From assembly GCA_001600415.1 (NCBI GenBank), contig BCJX01000013.1:570753-634752 (forward strand): a stretch of 64,000 nt of DNA, given 5' to 3'. Both the position numbers and the translations under genes were made by a program. This DNA is from Pascua guehoae (lineage: Eukaryota; Basidiomycota; Tremellomycetes; Trichosporonales; Trichosporonaceae). The notes beneath the pieces were generated by a model. It was not told the origin of the DNA and searched no databases. It was given only the letters and a program-made list of their open reading frames with translations. How positions within the stretch are numbered: position 1 is the stretch's first letter; the number at the start of each line of letters is the position of its first letter. Positions 1 through 10,488 of this stretch are shown in pieces.

Positions 1-471
1 GGCAGAGTTGGCTTCGCCAGTGGTGGTGATGAACACGCGCTCCTTGTCCGAGAGGATGAGGTTGGGGAGGCTGGGAGTCTTGGTGCGGTGAGTCGGCGTG
101 TAGCCGCCACGCGACGAGAGCGCAGTGGAGAGGCGCTGGCGCGGGGTGGTGCGCGGCGTGTCGTCGAGCGCCTTGGTCTTGTTGCGGTCGTTGGGCGAGG
201 TAGGGAAGGTGCTCTTCCAGGTGTCGCCGAGGCGCGAAACCGTCGGCGAGGAGGGCTTGTCGTCGGCGGTGCCGATGTCCTTGGACTTGTTGAGCTTGTC
301 CTTGACCCAAGGGGGAGTGTTGGCGTTGGCGTTGGCGTCAAAGTCGGTCGGGGTGACCGGAGTGTCGGTGTTGAAGGCCGACGAGGTGGGAGAGGAAGAC
401 GTCGACGACGACGAAGACGAAGGAGCAAGCGCAAACGCGGGCGCCGAGGGGTTGAGGGGCGACAGAGACAT
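1..471 (-). CDS. Hypothetical protein, N-terminal 157 codons, runs off left edge
   Basis: The minus strand is open from an ATG at 471 to the window edge with no stop, so the gene is partial at its 3' end. The start context is ACCATG, preceded by a splice acceptor. The visible product begins MSLSPLNPSAPAF and is rich in Ser, Thr, Pro and Asn, with a poly-Ser stretch near residue 20 and recurring S/T-P sites, which suggests a disordered phosphorylated protein. A short patch (RTKTPSLPNLILSDKERVF) near residues 130-150 looks more conserved. Codons end mostly in C or G, as in real genes here. I do not recognise the family and assign no function. Confidence 0.7.
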   Translation of the reverse strand, partial: MSLSPLNPSAPAFALAPSSSSSSTSSSPTSSAFNTDTPVTPTDFDANANANTPPWVKDKLNKSKDIGTADDKPSSPTVSRLGDTWKSTFPTSPNDRNKTKALDDTPRTTPRQRLSTALSSRGGYTPTHRTKTPSLPNLILSDKERVFITTTGEANSA

Positions 472-474
472 GGT

Positions 475-621
475 CTGGGTGTCAGCACTGCTGTGGGGGG
501 GGGGGGGGGGAGAAGGCATTGAGTGGCGAGGAAGGTGTTTTGATGGTGCCAGTGCCATTACAGGGCAAGGTGGTGGGCAGTGTGGGGAAGGACGGGTGGG
601 TAGTATCTGTGTGTCACTTAC
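475..621 (-). other. Probable 5'-UTR intron of the partial gene at the left edge
   Basis: Reading the minus strand, a consensus donor GTAAGT starts at 621. A branch-point-like GCTGAC and the acceptor ACCCAG end at 475, just 3 nt before the start codon at 471. The 147-nt intron contains a run of 16 G on the plus strand (495-510). The call rests on splice consensus only. Confidence 0.5.
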
Positions 622-3210
622 CAAGTGGCCCGTGCAGGGGATACGTAGAGGCGAGGTGATGATGTGAGATAGCGTACGAGGAAGACAAAGTGTGCTATGG
701 ATGGGGGAGGGAGGGGAGGAACAAGGTGGTTTGATGAAGATGAGAGAATGGAGGAAGGGAAGGTGGGTTGAAGAGACGAAGAAGGGCGCTGGGTGACTGG
801 ATTTTATATGCGTCGGGGTTGGGTAATTCGGGTCGAAGCAGCGGGGCCACTGGGCATTGGGGAAACAGGTAATGTCGGGGGTGGTGTAGAAAAGTGCTGT
901 CAGGCGCTGATCAAAGGGTAGGGTAGTCAAGGACGCGCCGGGCTTGAGCGCGTCGCGTGGTCGTGTGTGTGTGTGGGTCGTCCTTGGCTGTCATATCCCC
1001 CGCATCCCCCGCAGGCACCCCAGATTGTCCAGCCTATTCAGGTCTGAGGCGGCGTGTTGGAGGACGCCTCTCTTGTCCCAGACTGCCCCGCAGACCCCGT
1101 GATGGGTGATTTGTCCTCTGGTCGTGTGCCCTGCTGCTGCCATGCCTGCCCGCTGCCTCGTGTTGATCATCGTCCGACGCGATCCGACACCCATCCGCGG
1201 GCCACCGGCAGTGGCCTCTGGAACCGCCTTCCCTCAACCTCGTCCAGCCATGCAGCCATCCAGAACGCCACCACACCACTCGTTCCTCACCGGACAACTG
1301 TACCTCTGCAGTGATGGCACAATGGCGCCCGATATGGATGTCCAGCATGGCCCTCTTGCCCGGAAAATGACCGGACAGAGAGAAGCACTACGCCTCGAGT
1401 GTGTGATGGCGCGTACCGTGGCGTCGTTCGTGCACAGCGCCCCAAGCCGCGGTTGGCGTCGGATAGTGTCGACGCGTGCTCGTCAACATTACGACCAATG
1501 TCACCAGTGTCACCAGGCATCTGGGCATCTAGCAGCTACGAGCGGGTCTCTGGTGCAGAGCTCGAGGCGGCACCTGCCGCTGTCAGCCGTCAGTCCATAC
1601 TGTGATCTTCAGTATTGCAGTATTGCTCGATTGCGACGATTCTCGTTGGTCTGGTCGCTTGGGCCGGGGCAGATCGTGCAGTGACGCGTGGAGCGCCACT
1701 GTGGTCGCTGGCGACGGGCAGTAGTTTGACGAGCGTGTGAAGGCATTTATTTTCCCAAAGCGGTAATGGCGTTGTGCGCGTTGGACCATGCCTCACCCAA
1801 TCTCGACGGACGCGGCTGCAAAATGGGTGGTCGCGGGGTGCTGCGCCGCGTCCCAAAGCGCCACTGGCTCGTGCACTCGATTGCATGCGATGGTCTGGCC
1901 ATCCCCTCTGCGCTGATCGTGTCACGACTGGGTACGCTCGCTGTGGGGCACCTGCATGTGCATTGGCGGTTGGGGTGGGGTGTTGATGTGTTATTCGAAT
2001 TAACTCGGTATATTCAGTGGCAGTCACGAACGGAGGAAGGTGTGTGCCACTGCGACCCAGCACTTGTTCCTACACTCGCACACGGGCATCCCGTGTGCCC
2101 ATACCTGCACATTGGTACATTGGCTTATGCTTGCACACACGGCTTATGCGCCCAGTAGCGCACGGCACACGACACAACTTCCGATTCGATCGAGATAAAG
2201 GCCGCTGGCCGCGGGTGGTGATTGTGCGCCGGTGGGATGGTGAACAATGGGGGCGCACTCCATAGCGAGCACAGGGTGGCCAACGCCACCCGGCGCCGCA
2301 TCACAGAGACTCGCGCCCCTCAAGACCCCAAAGTCCGCCGAGGCCGACAGGGCGCACACGGCCCGTACCTGCCAAAAAAAAGTCCCGCGCAGAAGCATGC
2401 AATTAGCAGCACGGGTCAGTGTCTATCATTACAGTCCAGATACCCAGAACGACAAACAGCCTCCATGGGGGGCTCGACTCGCGTTCTCATTGCACTCTGA
2501 TCGCATGCCGCAGCACTCCGGTTGGATGCCCGGTGGTGCCTGTTGCGATACCGATGTTGCCTAGCTGCAGAACGCCAGTCGAGGCAGCCCGTCCCCCCAT
2601 CCTCCCTTGTGTTGCGGTACACCTGCAGCCGAAGCAGGTCTGTGATGAAGCGTTAGCAAACAACACACGGCGCAACAGGGTACAGGTTGGTCTTAGAACA
2701 CCTTGTGGAAAGACGAACACCTCGGGGAGGCGATGAATAGAAGAGATGTTGGCGGCGGCCGCAATCTACCTCATGCAGAGTACAATAAGGACGTCTGCAG
2801 ACCCAAGTGGGTCACGGTGCAAGTCCGGAGAACAATGCCCCCTCGGTTAGCCTGTCAGCCTCCACCCACTGTCAAGTACAATAAGGGGATCCAAGAAGTG
2901 GCCGTCCCCGTCCGGGTTGCTCCGTCTCGCACTGCCAATGCAACACCCGAGTATGTGGCCCAATCCGCTATGCACGATCGCACACGACAGTCGCGGCTGG
3001 AGGTCAGGTTGGGCAAGCTTTCGCTGACGAGGTCCGTCATCGTAGCATGCCATGCGCGGGGTCCGGAGTCCAAACGCTGCGTGGGACCACACTGTGACGT
3101 ACAACCAACGCCGCCCGTGAGCCCGTCAGTGGCCGGATGTAGCTCTTATGGTGTTCATCCCTAGTCTACTCTTCGGCGCCCGCTATCGTTATCGGCTGGG
3201 GTGGCCGCTT
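622..3210. other. Intergenic, no gene supported
   Basis: About 2.6 kb with many short overlapping open frames on both strands. None shows sustained third-position bias, a recognisable domain or plausible splice sites. The first 250 bases are presumably promoter and leader of the leftward gene. Confidence 0.5.
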
Positions 3211-4234
3211 TCATGCTGCCTCCTCAACCTCCACCTTGGGCTGCTTGAAGAAGCGGATGCGCCGTTGTTCCCTCTCGGGGCGGGGGTCTGCCATGCGGTC
3301 GGTACCGGTGAGGGCCTGTGGTTAGTGACGGGTTTGACTTCTGGCCCTGCGTTTGAAGACTGGGCTTCGAACTGAGGCTTCGGACTCACGCTGCCGGCAG
3401 CCTCGAAGGTGCCGATAAGAGTGGCCATACCGAGGCACGCGCCGGTCGCCAGAGGAAGAGAGCGCGCTGGAGCGTCAGTTCATCCATTCTTCTCTCCTTG
3501 CATGACGGCGACTAGCCGCTCCTCCGTTACTCGCGCAACTCGGCGACTCACCACGGACACCAGCAACAAAGCCCGCGGCACAGCCACCCGCTGCGCCGTT
3601 CAGCGCGTCGTCCGTCTCGCGGACGTTGGCAACGTATGATTGCGTAAACGAGAATGCAAAGCCCAGCGCCGCTGTTGGTCAGCTACTTGTCTTTAGTCCA
3701 TGCCTAGCTGAACGCACCGAAGAAGCCGATCGTGCCGCCCGACCGGGTAAGGAAACCCATGGCTCCGCGGTCGTGCCTGTATGTTAGCACTTGGTATTAT
3801 ACTGGCCGCCTCGGGGGGATTCAGCGTCTCGGTTCGCAGTTGGAGCTCATCGACAGGCAGCGCGGGCTGCAGCTAACACCGCGGGGCATCGTGCAGCCCC
3901 CGTCACCTCAACGGGTCCAGCGTCACAACACCCAACGCCAACTTGGTCCCAGTTCCGAACTGCTGCAGCTGCTGTTCCGCGCTCCCAACTGTGACAACAC
4001 CCTGTCCCCGACGCCTGCAACAAACCCCCCCTCCCCCCTCGGTATCTCCTCTACGCACTTCTCAAGCGCATTCCGGACAGTGCTGACAAGGAGGCCGACA
4101 CCGGCGCTCTGCATGGTGGCATACGCAGCAACGTTGAGGGTCGGGTGGGCGTGGAAGACGTGCGCCTGCTCGAGGGGCGAGTTGGCAATGAAGCCGCGCG
4201 CCGAGACGGGCGGGAGGAGGGGGTTGGGCGCCAT
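3211..4234 (-). CDS. NADH-ubiquinone oxidoreductase 21.3 kDa-type subunit (NDUFA11/B14.7-like)
   Basis: Accessory subunit of mitochondrial complex I in the Tim17/22 fold family, embedded in the inner membrane. Five exons join in frame: 4234-4059, 3776-3718, 3671-3552, 3466-3390 and 3315-3211, with GTGCGT or GTGAGT donors and CAG acceptors, giving 178 aa. The start MAPNPLLPPVSARGF follows a leader and is the first ATG that fits. Family hallmarks I see are HAHPTLNVAAYATMQSAGVG, a segment RSGGTIGFF, and YVANVRETDDALNGAAGGCA followed by a Gly/Ala-rich membrane stretch. The end is charged (MADPRPEREQRRIRFFKQPK). Four hydrophobic segments and the length fit fungal orthologs. The gene is head to head with the E2 gene, about 0.7 kb apart. 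Confidence 0.85.
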
Positions 4235-4964
4235 GACGAGTAGCGTTGGAGGGAGGAGCAAGGCTGGGTGGTGTGGAGAGGGCAAGAGATGGCGAGCTCG
4301 CTGCTACTGTCGGCTGGCTGGAACGAGATCGACTTGGGACTGCCACTCTGACCGTCGTGCAGGTACGCTCGTACGCTGGTACGCTGGTGCAGCCAATGCA
4401 GTGGGAGGTGAAGCACCCCACCCAGGCGTGCATCGGAGTTGACGGCGAGACCGAGTGTGGCAGAGATAGGTTCAGCCTGATACCCTATACCAGGACAGAA
4501 GGTGCGTTGGCTCATGTCAGCCTCTCCCCCACTGGCTCGCTCACGTGCCTGACGTTTGGTTCCGGTGACGTCTTTGTGGGACGGGTGGTGGGCCGGTGCG
4601 GCCGGTGGATTGGTGTGGATCTCCCGGTCGGATTGAGTAGTTGTGACTGAGTGAGCCAGGGATGGGTGCAGCCTGGGGCGCAGCTGGAGCTAAGCCGGCT
4701 TGCTTGCTGTGGTGCAGTCGTGCTTGGTGCGTCCTATCACCCGAGCATTGAGTTCTGAGTTCTGGCCATATCGCTCATCGATCATCATCGACGCATAGCT
4801 TCATTGCTCCCTCCATCTTCATCTTCTTCTTTCCTTCTCATCGCCCAATACGTCGCTGTACATCTCGCCACCAAGTACATCGCCGTCCCCACCCACAACC
4901 TCTCTCGCCACCTACCCCCGCCACTCCCCATCCTACCCCACCGCCGCCTGCGCCGCCCTCCACC
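4235..4964. promoter_or_regulatory. Divergent promoter region between complex I subunit and E2 genes
   Basis: A 730-bp gap between two head-to-head start regions. The half nearest the E2 gene (about 4800-4960) is C/T-rich on the coding strand and free of ATG, as expected of a leader. A short direct duplication (GTACGCTGGTACGCTGGT) lies at about 4371-4388. No clear TATA box was found. Confidence 0.45.
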
Positions 4965-6300
4965 ATGATACGTATCCCGCCCACCCCGGAAAGACCCCGC
5001 CCGTGCTGACCCTGCACAGTTCCCCCAAGCGGCGCGTCGACACGGACGTGATGAAGCTGTGAGTTGGCTAGCGACGACGGCCGCGCCCCAGTGGGCATGC
5101 TCCACACGACACCCAGTGTACGCTGGCGGCCACTCGCTTGCTTGCTCGCTCGCTCTGGGTTTCGGCGTTCCCGATCAGGTTCAGGGGCCCGTGCCCCATG
5201 TTGCCACCCATGTCACTATCCACTAGCCGCTGGGGCGCAACCCTGGCACCACCCTCCTGCTCCGTCGTGTCCCCGCTCACACCCAGTCTCATGTCCGACT
5301 ACCAGGTCACGCTCGTGAACAACAAGATGTCCGAGTTCTTTGTCAAGTTCTATGGGCCCGCCGAGAGTGAGTGACGCACAACCTTGGGTTTAGCCGGACT
5401 GGTCGGCCGACACCCGACACTTGGCCTCAGTGGGTCATTGTGGCTCATGTGGCGGTCGAGTGGTGTCATTTACTTCATGTCGCGCGCAAATGTGGCGGCC
5501 AGCAGGTCATGGTTCATGCATGGCGGCCACCCGGCCCGGTATTGCATCGCGCAATATGTGTATTTTGCACCAGAAGTGTGTTATCGCTGTCTGGACCGCC
5601 CGTCCCCAACGCACTGTTCATCCGTTATCGGCCGTCTCCGCTTACACACAGCCCCGTTCGCCAAGGGCGTGTGGAAGATCCATGTCGAGCTCCCGGAGCA
5701 GTTCCCGTACAAGTCGCCGAGCATCGGCTTTATGAACAAGATCTTCCATCCCAACATTGACGAGCTGTGAGTCGTGCTGCCGTCGTGACTGAAGGCGTTC
5801 TAACACTCGTTACAGGAGCGGCAGTGTCTGCCTCGACGTCATCAACCAGACCTGGTCGCCAATGTTCGGTATGTCGGAGTCGTTGTGAACACCAACTCGG
5901 CGCGACATCGACATAGCCGCTGTCTGACACTCCAGAACTCATCAACATCTTTGAAATCTTCCTCCCCCAGCTCCTTCGCTACCCAAACCCCGCAGACCCA
6001 CTGAACGGCGAGGCGGCGGCCCTGCTGATGCGGGATCCCAAGGCGTATGCGAAGAAGGTTGAGGCTTACGTGGACAAGTATGCGTCCAACGAGGACGCGG
6101 ACAATGCAGGCGACAATGGCGACGACGAGCCCATGTCAAAATCCGCAGGCAACGGCAAGGCCAAGACGCACGCCAGCCACCCCAACGGCACTGGCAGCGG
6201 CAGTGCGGACGATGACGACGACGATGACTCGGACGACAACATGAGCGACATGGGCGAGCTGAGCGACGGCGACGAGTTTATGGGCGAGATGGACGACTAG
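4965..6300 (+). CDS. UBC8: Ubiquitin-conjugating enzyme E2, UBC8/UBE2H type
   Basis: Transfers ubiquitin from E1 to substrates; yeast Ubc8 acts in gluconeogenic enzyme turnover. Exons 5020-5058, 5287-5366, 5652-5766, 5816-5868 and 5936-6300 join in frame. They give [13 protein letters not shown], the core ending in [20 protein letters not shown], the active-site motif [15 protein letters not shown] with the catalytic Cys, and helices through [10 protein letters not shown]. An acidic Asp/Ser/Asn/Gly tail of about 70 residues follows and is typical of this subfamily. Total is about 218 aa. The first codons are unresolved: the frame needs two bases after ATG before the acceptor at 5018-5019, and the only ATG upstream (4965) does not meet a canonical donor in phase. 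The UBC8 assignment is firm; the 5' end is not. Confidence 0.88.
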
Positions 6301-8804
6301 ATTTCCCGTTCGCGACCCCGGCCGCGCGTGTCCCATGGCGAGCATGCGCCCCGCCCAGGTCTGTGTCCTCTGGTCATCTGGTGGTTGTCTGCGCTTGTCA
6401 CTAGCTTTACTGCTTGTCACGAGCCCAGACAGAGCCCCACTCTGCACTAGCCGCACTAGCATTCGCCTGTCTTTCCGCTTTTGTTGTATGAATCTTCTTC
6501 GAGAATCCGATCGAGTGGACGCGGATGGTTGGCGTGTCGTGTGCCTGCCAATCATGCCCGGAATGGAAGCTGGGCAGGACTGTGATCTCGATCTTGATCT
6601 TTGCTCCGTGTCTGTGACGCAGGCCGACAGCGCCGTACGCTAGGGGCATTGGCGTGAGCGACAATAAGACTACCCCGGACCTCATTCCGCATTTCCTTTG
6701 TCGGCAACGAGCACGGGTCGCTATATTGTCTTATCAGTGGGAGCGTCGCAGGATCCTTGGATCAAAGGTGGCGGCGGCAGGTGAGGGAGGCAGTTGCATC
6801 TCGAGCAGGTCCTAGATCCTTGAACGCCAGTGATCTCAGCGAGCAGACGTTTCCTGTGACCCGTTAGCTCGTTAGACAGTGTGTCCGGCGGCCCATGCGC
6901 GGCGCGCACACATGCACGTCCCCCTTGTTTTTATACTACCTGATGTGGCCGAATTTTGTGCACTCTGGAAAACGAGTGGCGGCCGTGGGGGCCATCTGAC
7001 AATCCAACAGTGCAGCATGCAGTCAGTTGATGGTCACGCTACATGGAATAACGTTGTTGAAGAAGTTGGGACGCGAGACGCCTCGATCTAGACTTGTGGT
7101 ACTCTGGTTTCGATCGTTGCTTCATGGATCTCTGGGCGGGCTTGATCTGCGCCAGTCTACCAGTCCAGGTGATCTCGGTGCAGATACGCGAGGTCGGGGC
7201 TGAGCACTTCCCTCATGCCCTCACTATCGCTGGCCCTAGGCCGGTGGCACCATGCCACCCTCGCCATCAGCCACCCCCACCGTCACCCCCTCACCCCCTT
7301 CCACCCTTCTCTGCAAGCCTTGCTCTCTCCTACTACCCAACCGTACATGCAGTTATGCATTCATGCTCGCTCGCTCGACTCCAGCTCATCCTCTGACCTC
7401 GCTGAACTACAGTAGGCTGAATACTCCGCCCCAGACACACCGCGGTCCGTGCTTCCCCACACTCCAGGGCCGGTTGCAGGGCGGTCGGGGGCGCAGCCGG
7501 GGTGGGCGGTCGCTGCGACGTGATCCGGGGGGGCATGGTGGCCCTTTATTTCCTTGCATCAGCGCCCGCCGAGCGCGCCGAGCCCGTGCATGTCCGTCTG
7601 CATCCGCACCCGGGTCTATATGGGCTCACTACTGCGCTCCATGCGGCACCACGCAGCACCCCGGACCACCCCTCGTCCACACGCCGCCGCCCAGCACCCC
7701 GCTTCACTCACGGCACGCCCGACACGCCCTCGCAATGCCCAGAAAGGGGTGCTCATGCACTTCGCACCTGCGTGCCTGCTCACGCTGTGTTACCTGTGTC
7801 CTTTGCTCTTTGTCTCGCCAGTGTGCAGTCTGGCCACTGGCCACTGGCTGGCACTGGCTGGCGTGCTGGGTGCTCGCGCCCTCGGTGTTGTCACATGTCC
7901 CATCTTTGGCTGGTCGCTGCTACCTCGTCTCGCCTCTCGGTTTCTCACCTTTGTCCGTCGTCTCGCCCTCCGACCCTCTCTCCCCTCCTTTCCTCCTTTC
8001 CTACTTGCTTCCTCCCTTCCGTCTTTCCGTTCTTCCGTCACCTTTTACAAGCTGCCGTTGCTTGTGGATCAGAACCTGGTCCCCAAGTCTACCGATTCCT
8101 ATCAATCGATAACTCGGACATTCGTTCTGCGAACTCGTGTCCGTCCGCTCCTTACACCCCGTCATCCTAATGGGCTGTCGTCTGTGACAGTCACCTACCG
8201 CCCTCATCCCCCTTGCTTCTGTTGGCCAGCTATCTTCTTGGCCCACCTCCTCCCATCCTCTGGCGCGCAGCTCTGCACTTGCTTTACGCCCTGCTACGCC
8301 GCACACCTCCCACCACGACGCGGTGTCCGCAGCCTCGTCTCCCACGACTCCACCCTGCGCGCACGTTCGTCCTCCGCGTCTCGCCGTTGCCCGTTTCCTT
8401 TTTTCACACCAATCTCCCAAAGACCTGCAAAACGACGCTCATACGCGTCCTCGGCCTGCTTGCTGGTCCGCCGGCCCCGCTACGTGCCACTGTCTCCGCT
8501 TCCTGGGTATCTACGTGCCAAGGCAAAGGTCGAATCAAGCTGTGCATTTTCGCTTCTGCGCCCTTGCGACTTGTTGTCAACAGAGGCACGCCACTAGCCA
8601 CCGGCCACCGCCGCTCGCGCCACAGTGCCCCTCCAAGCGCAACACCACCCTACACTCTACGTCCTCCCCCCCCTCATCCTTTCCCCCTTCGCTCCTCTCC
8701 CCGAGTGGAGAGTAGACATTGAACAACATCGCGGCTCGGCCCTCTGAACCCCGCCGCACCCAACTCCAGGACGCTCGCCGCCACCAACACCAGCATCTGC
8801 AGCC
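6301..8804. other. Intergenic and long pyrimidine-rich leader
   Basis: 6301-7200 is the 3' flank of the E2 gene with no gene signal. From about 7250 to 8804 the plus strand is strongly C/T-rich and open in several frames at once, which is compositional and not coding. It is probably promoter and 5' leader of the membrane-protein gene. It contains several ATGs, so introns or upstream ORFs are possible. Confidence 0.45.
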
Positions 8805-10488
8805 ATGCAGGCCATGGCTTCTGCACAGTACGACTACGTCCCCAGCATGGCCGTCGACCCCGACGTCATGCCCTACACACCCAGTATGGCCGTCGACCCG
8901 GACGTCATGCCGACCCTCCCCCCCACCTTTATCAACGGCGACGCGGAGGGGATACTCACACCCACCGCAACACCCGTACTCCTCAACCCTCAACCAACGA
9001 CAACCGCAATCCTCGCATCTATTGGGTATGTCAGATTGTGCGAGCCCGTCGCTCACCCAGCAGAGAAAACGCGCCTGTCAGACCGGTGGACCAGGCGGCC
9101 CCAGCTTCGACGCCCACGGTAACATCCGAAGAGTGAGTTGCGTCATGGCCCAGTGGCGTTGCGTGGCACTGCTTTGGTGGTGCCGTTGCGCCACATCGTT
9201 GCGTTGACGCGTTGCCGTGTTGCTGTTGTCCTCTGCCGTCGCTCGTCGCGCGCATACGCCCCCCGTGTCTTTCGCCCACTAACCAACCAGCAGCACCGGC
9301 TTAACAGGCAAGATTGCACTTGGGGTCGTCGGTGGCCTCCTGATTCTCACTGCGGTATTCGGTGGACTGTACCTGTGGATCCTCCGCCGGCGCCGCGAGC
9401 GCGCCGAGCGTGCCAACGAACATGTCGAGTCTCGGGGCGGTTCAGCGCCCTTTTATGCGTTCCTCAAAGTCAAGAGCCGGAACTCGGACGACGCACACTC
9501 CATCTCGTCATCGTGGCACGCAGGCCCCGACGGCGTCAGTATTTGGGGCGTGGGCGGCCCGCTCGCCACGCCACCACACGAACCGAGCGACCTCGGACAC
9601 GCGAGCGATATCGGGCACGCGAGCTCTGATGGGCACGGGCTCATGCAGGATCCACAGGGAGGCGCCGCCCACCCGCCAGACTATATTCCGTACCGGGGGC
9701 CGATTGAGCCGCCGCGCCTGCCAGAGGTCAAATCGGAGCCCATTGTCATGAGCGAGTGGAGGAATAAAAACGACGTCGACGCGCGCCCCGCGTCGAGCAA
9801 CGCGCTCGGCCTCACGTTTGACGACAAGGCCGGCAGTGGCGCCGGGGGCATGTTACGCAAGTTTTCATTCAGGCGCAAAAACTCGACCAGGAAGCAGGCG
9901 GGGCCGTCGGCACCACCAAAGCCGACACCTGCGTCCGAAGCCGCACCTGACCCCACACCTGGCCCAAGTGCTGGCCCAAGTGAACACGACAACCCGTTCG
10001 ATCAGCCCATCTACCGCCCACGGCTCGACCCCATTCCCGCTTCCCGCGTCGACTCGGTCTTCAGTATCGGCTCATCCGTCTCTGGCACCTCTGCCCTCAG
10101 TGCCGCAACGACCATCAACGCTGCGTACAATGCGCGCCGGACGACGGCACAGTTTGTCGCCACCGACGCGATCGCGTCGCTCCCGGACCTCCCCATGCCA
10201 CCTCCACCTGCGCGCGCATCTACACCAAGTCTCCACGCTCTCAACCCTCTCAGCCCACCTGTCAACGGTGCCAACAACCCGCACAGCCGTGCGCGTACCA
10301 ACCTCGGCCCAAACAATGCTACGGCAGGAACAAGCCGCATGTCGGCGCCCCTCACCGCGCTCGCGCCCGTCAAACTCGCGCCCGTTCCGCCCCTCCGGCG
10401 CGCGCGGACTGAGGCAACGAGCAACAAGGGCAAGGTCCACTTTGCCGGCGAGCCGTACCCGTTTGTTGGGTATGGACCCCGCGGGTGA
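8805..10488 (+). CDS. Single-pass membrane protein with long disordered cytosolic tail
   Basis: Three exons, 8805-9025, 9061-9132 and 9291-10488, join in frame to 496 aa. Donors are GTATGT and GTGAGT; the last acceptor may be at 9290 or 9293 (NAGNAG type). The N-terminus carries a near-perfect duplication of PSMAVDPDVMP and a Pro/Thr-rich stretch. A hydrophobic helix of about 21 residues (IALGVVGGLLILTAVFGGLYL) lies near residues 105-125 and is followed by LRRRRERAER, so the long tail should be cytosolic by the positive-inside rule. The tail is rich in Pro, Ser and Ala and ends HFAGEPYPFVGYGPRG. There is no clear signal peptide, so it may be a signal-anchor protein. The architecture resembles fungal surface sensor-like proteins, but I recognise no named family. 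Confidence 0.75.

Noticed and set aside
1106..1684. 192-codon plus-strand frame in the first intergenic region
   Set aside because: No codon bias, no domain, no splice partners.
7252..8597. Overlapping 220- to 347-codon frames before the 8.8 kb gene
   Set aside because: All three plus-strand frames are open together because the DNA is C/T-rich; no frame has third-position bias or a domain.
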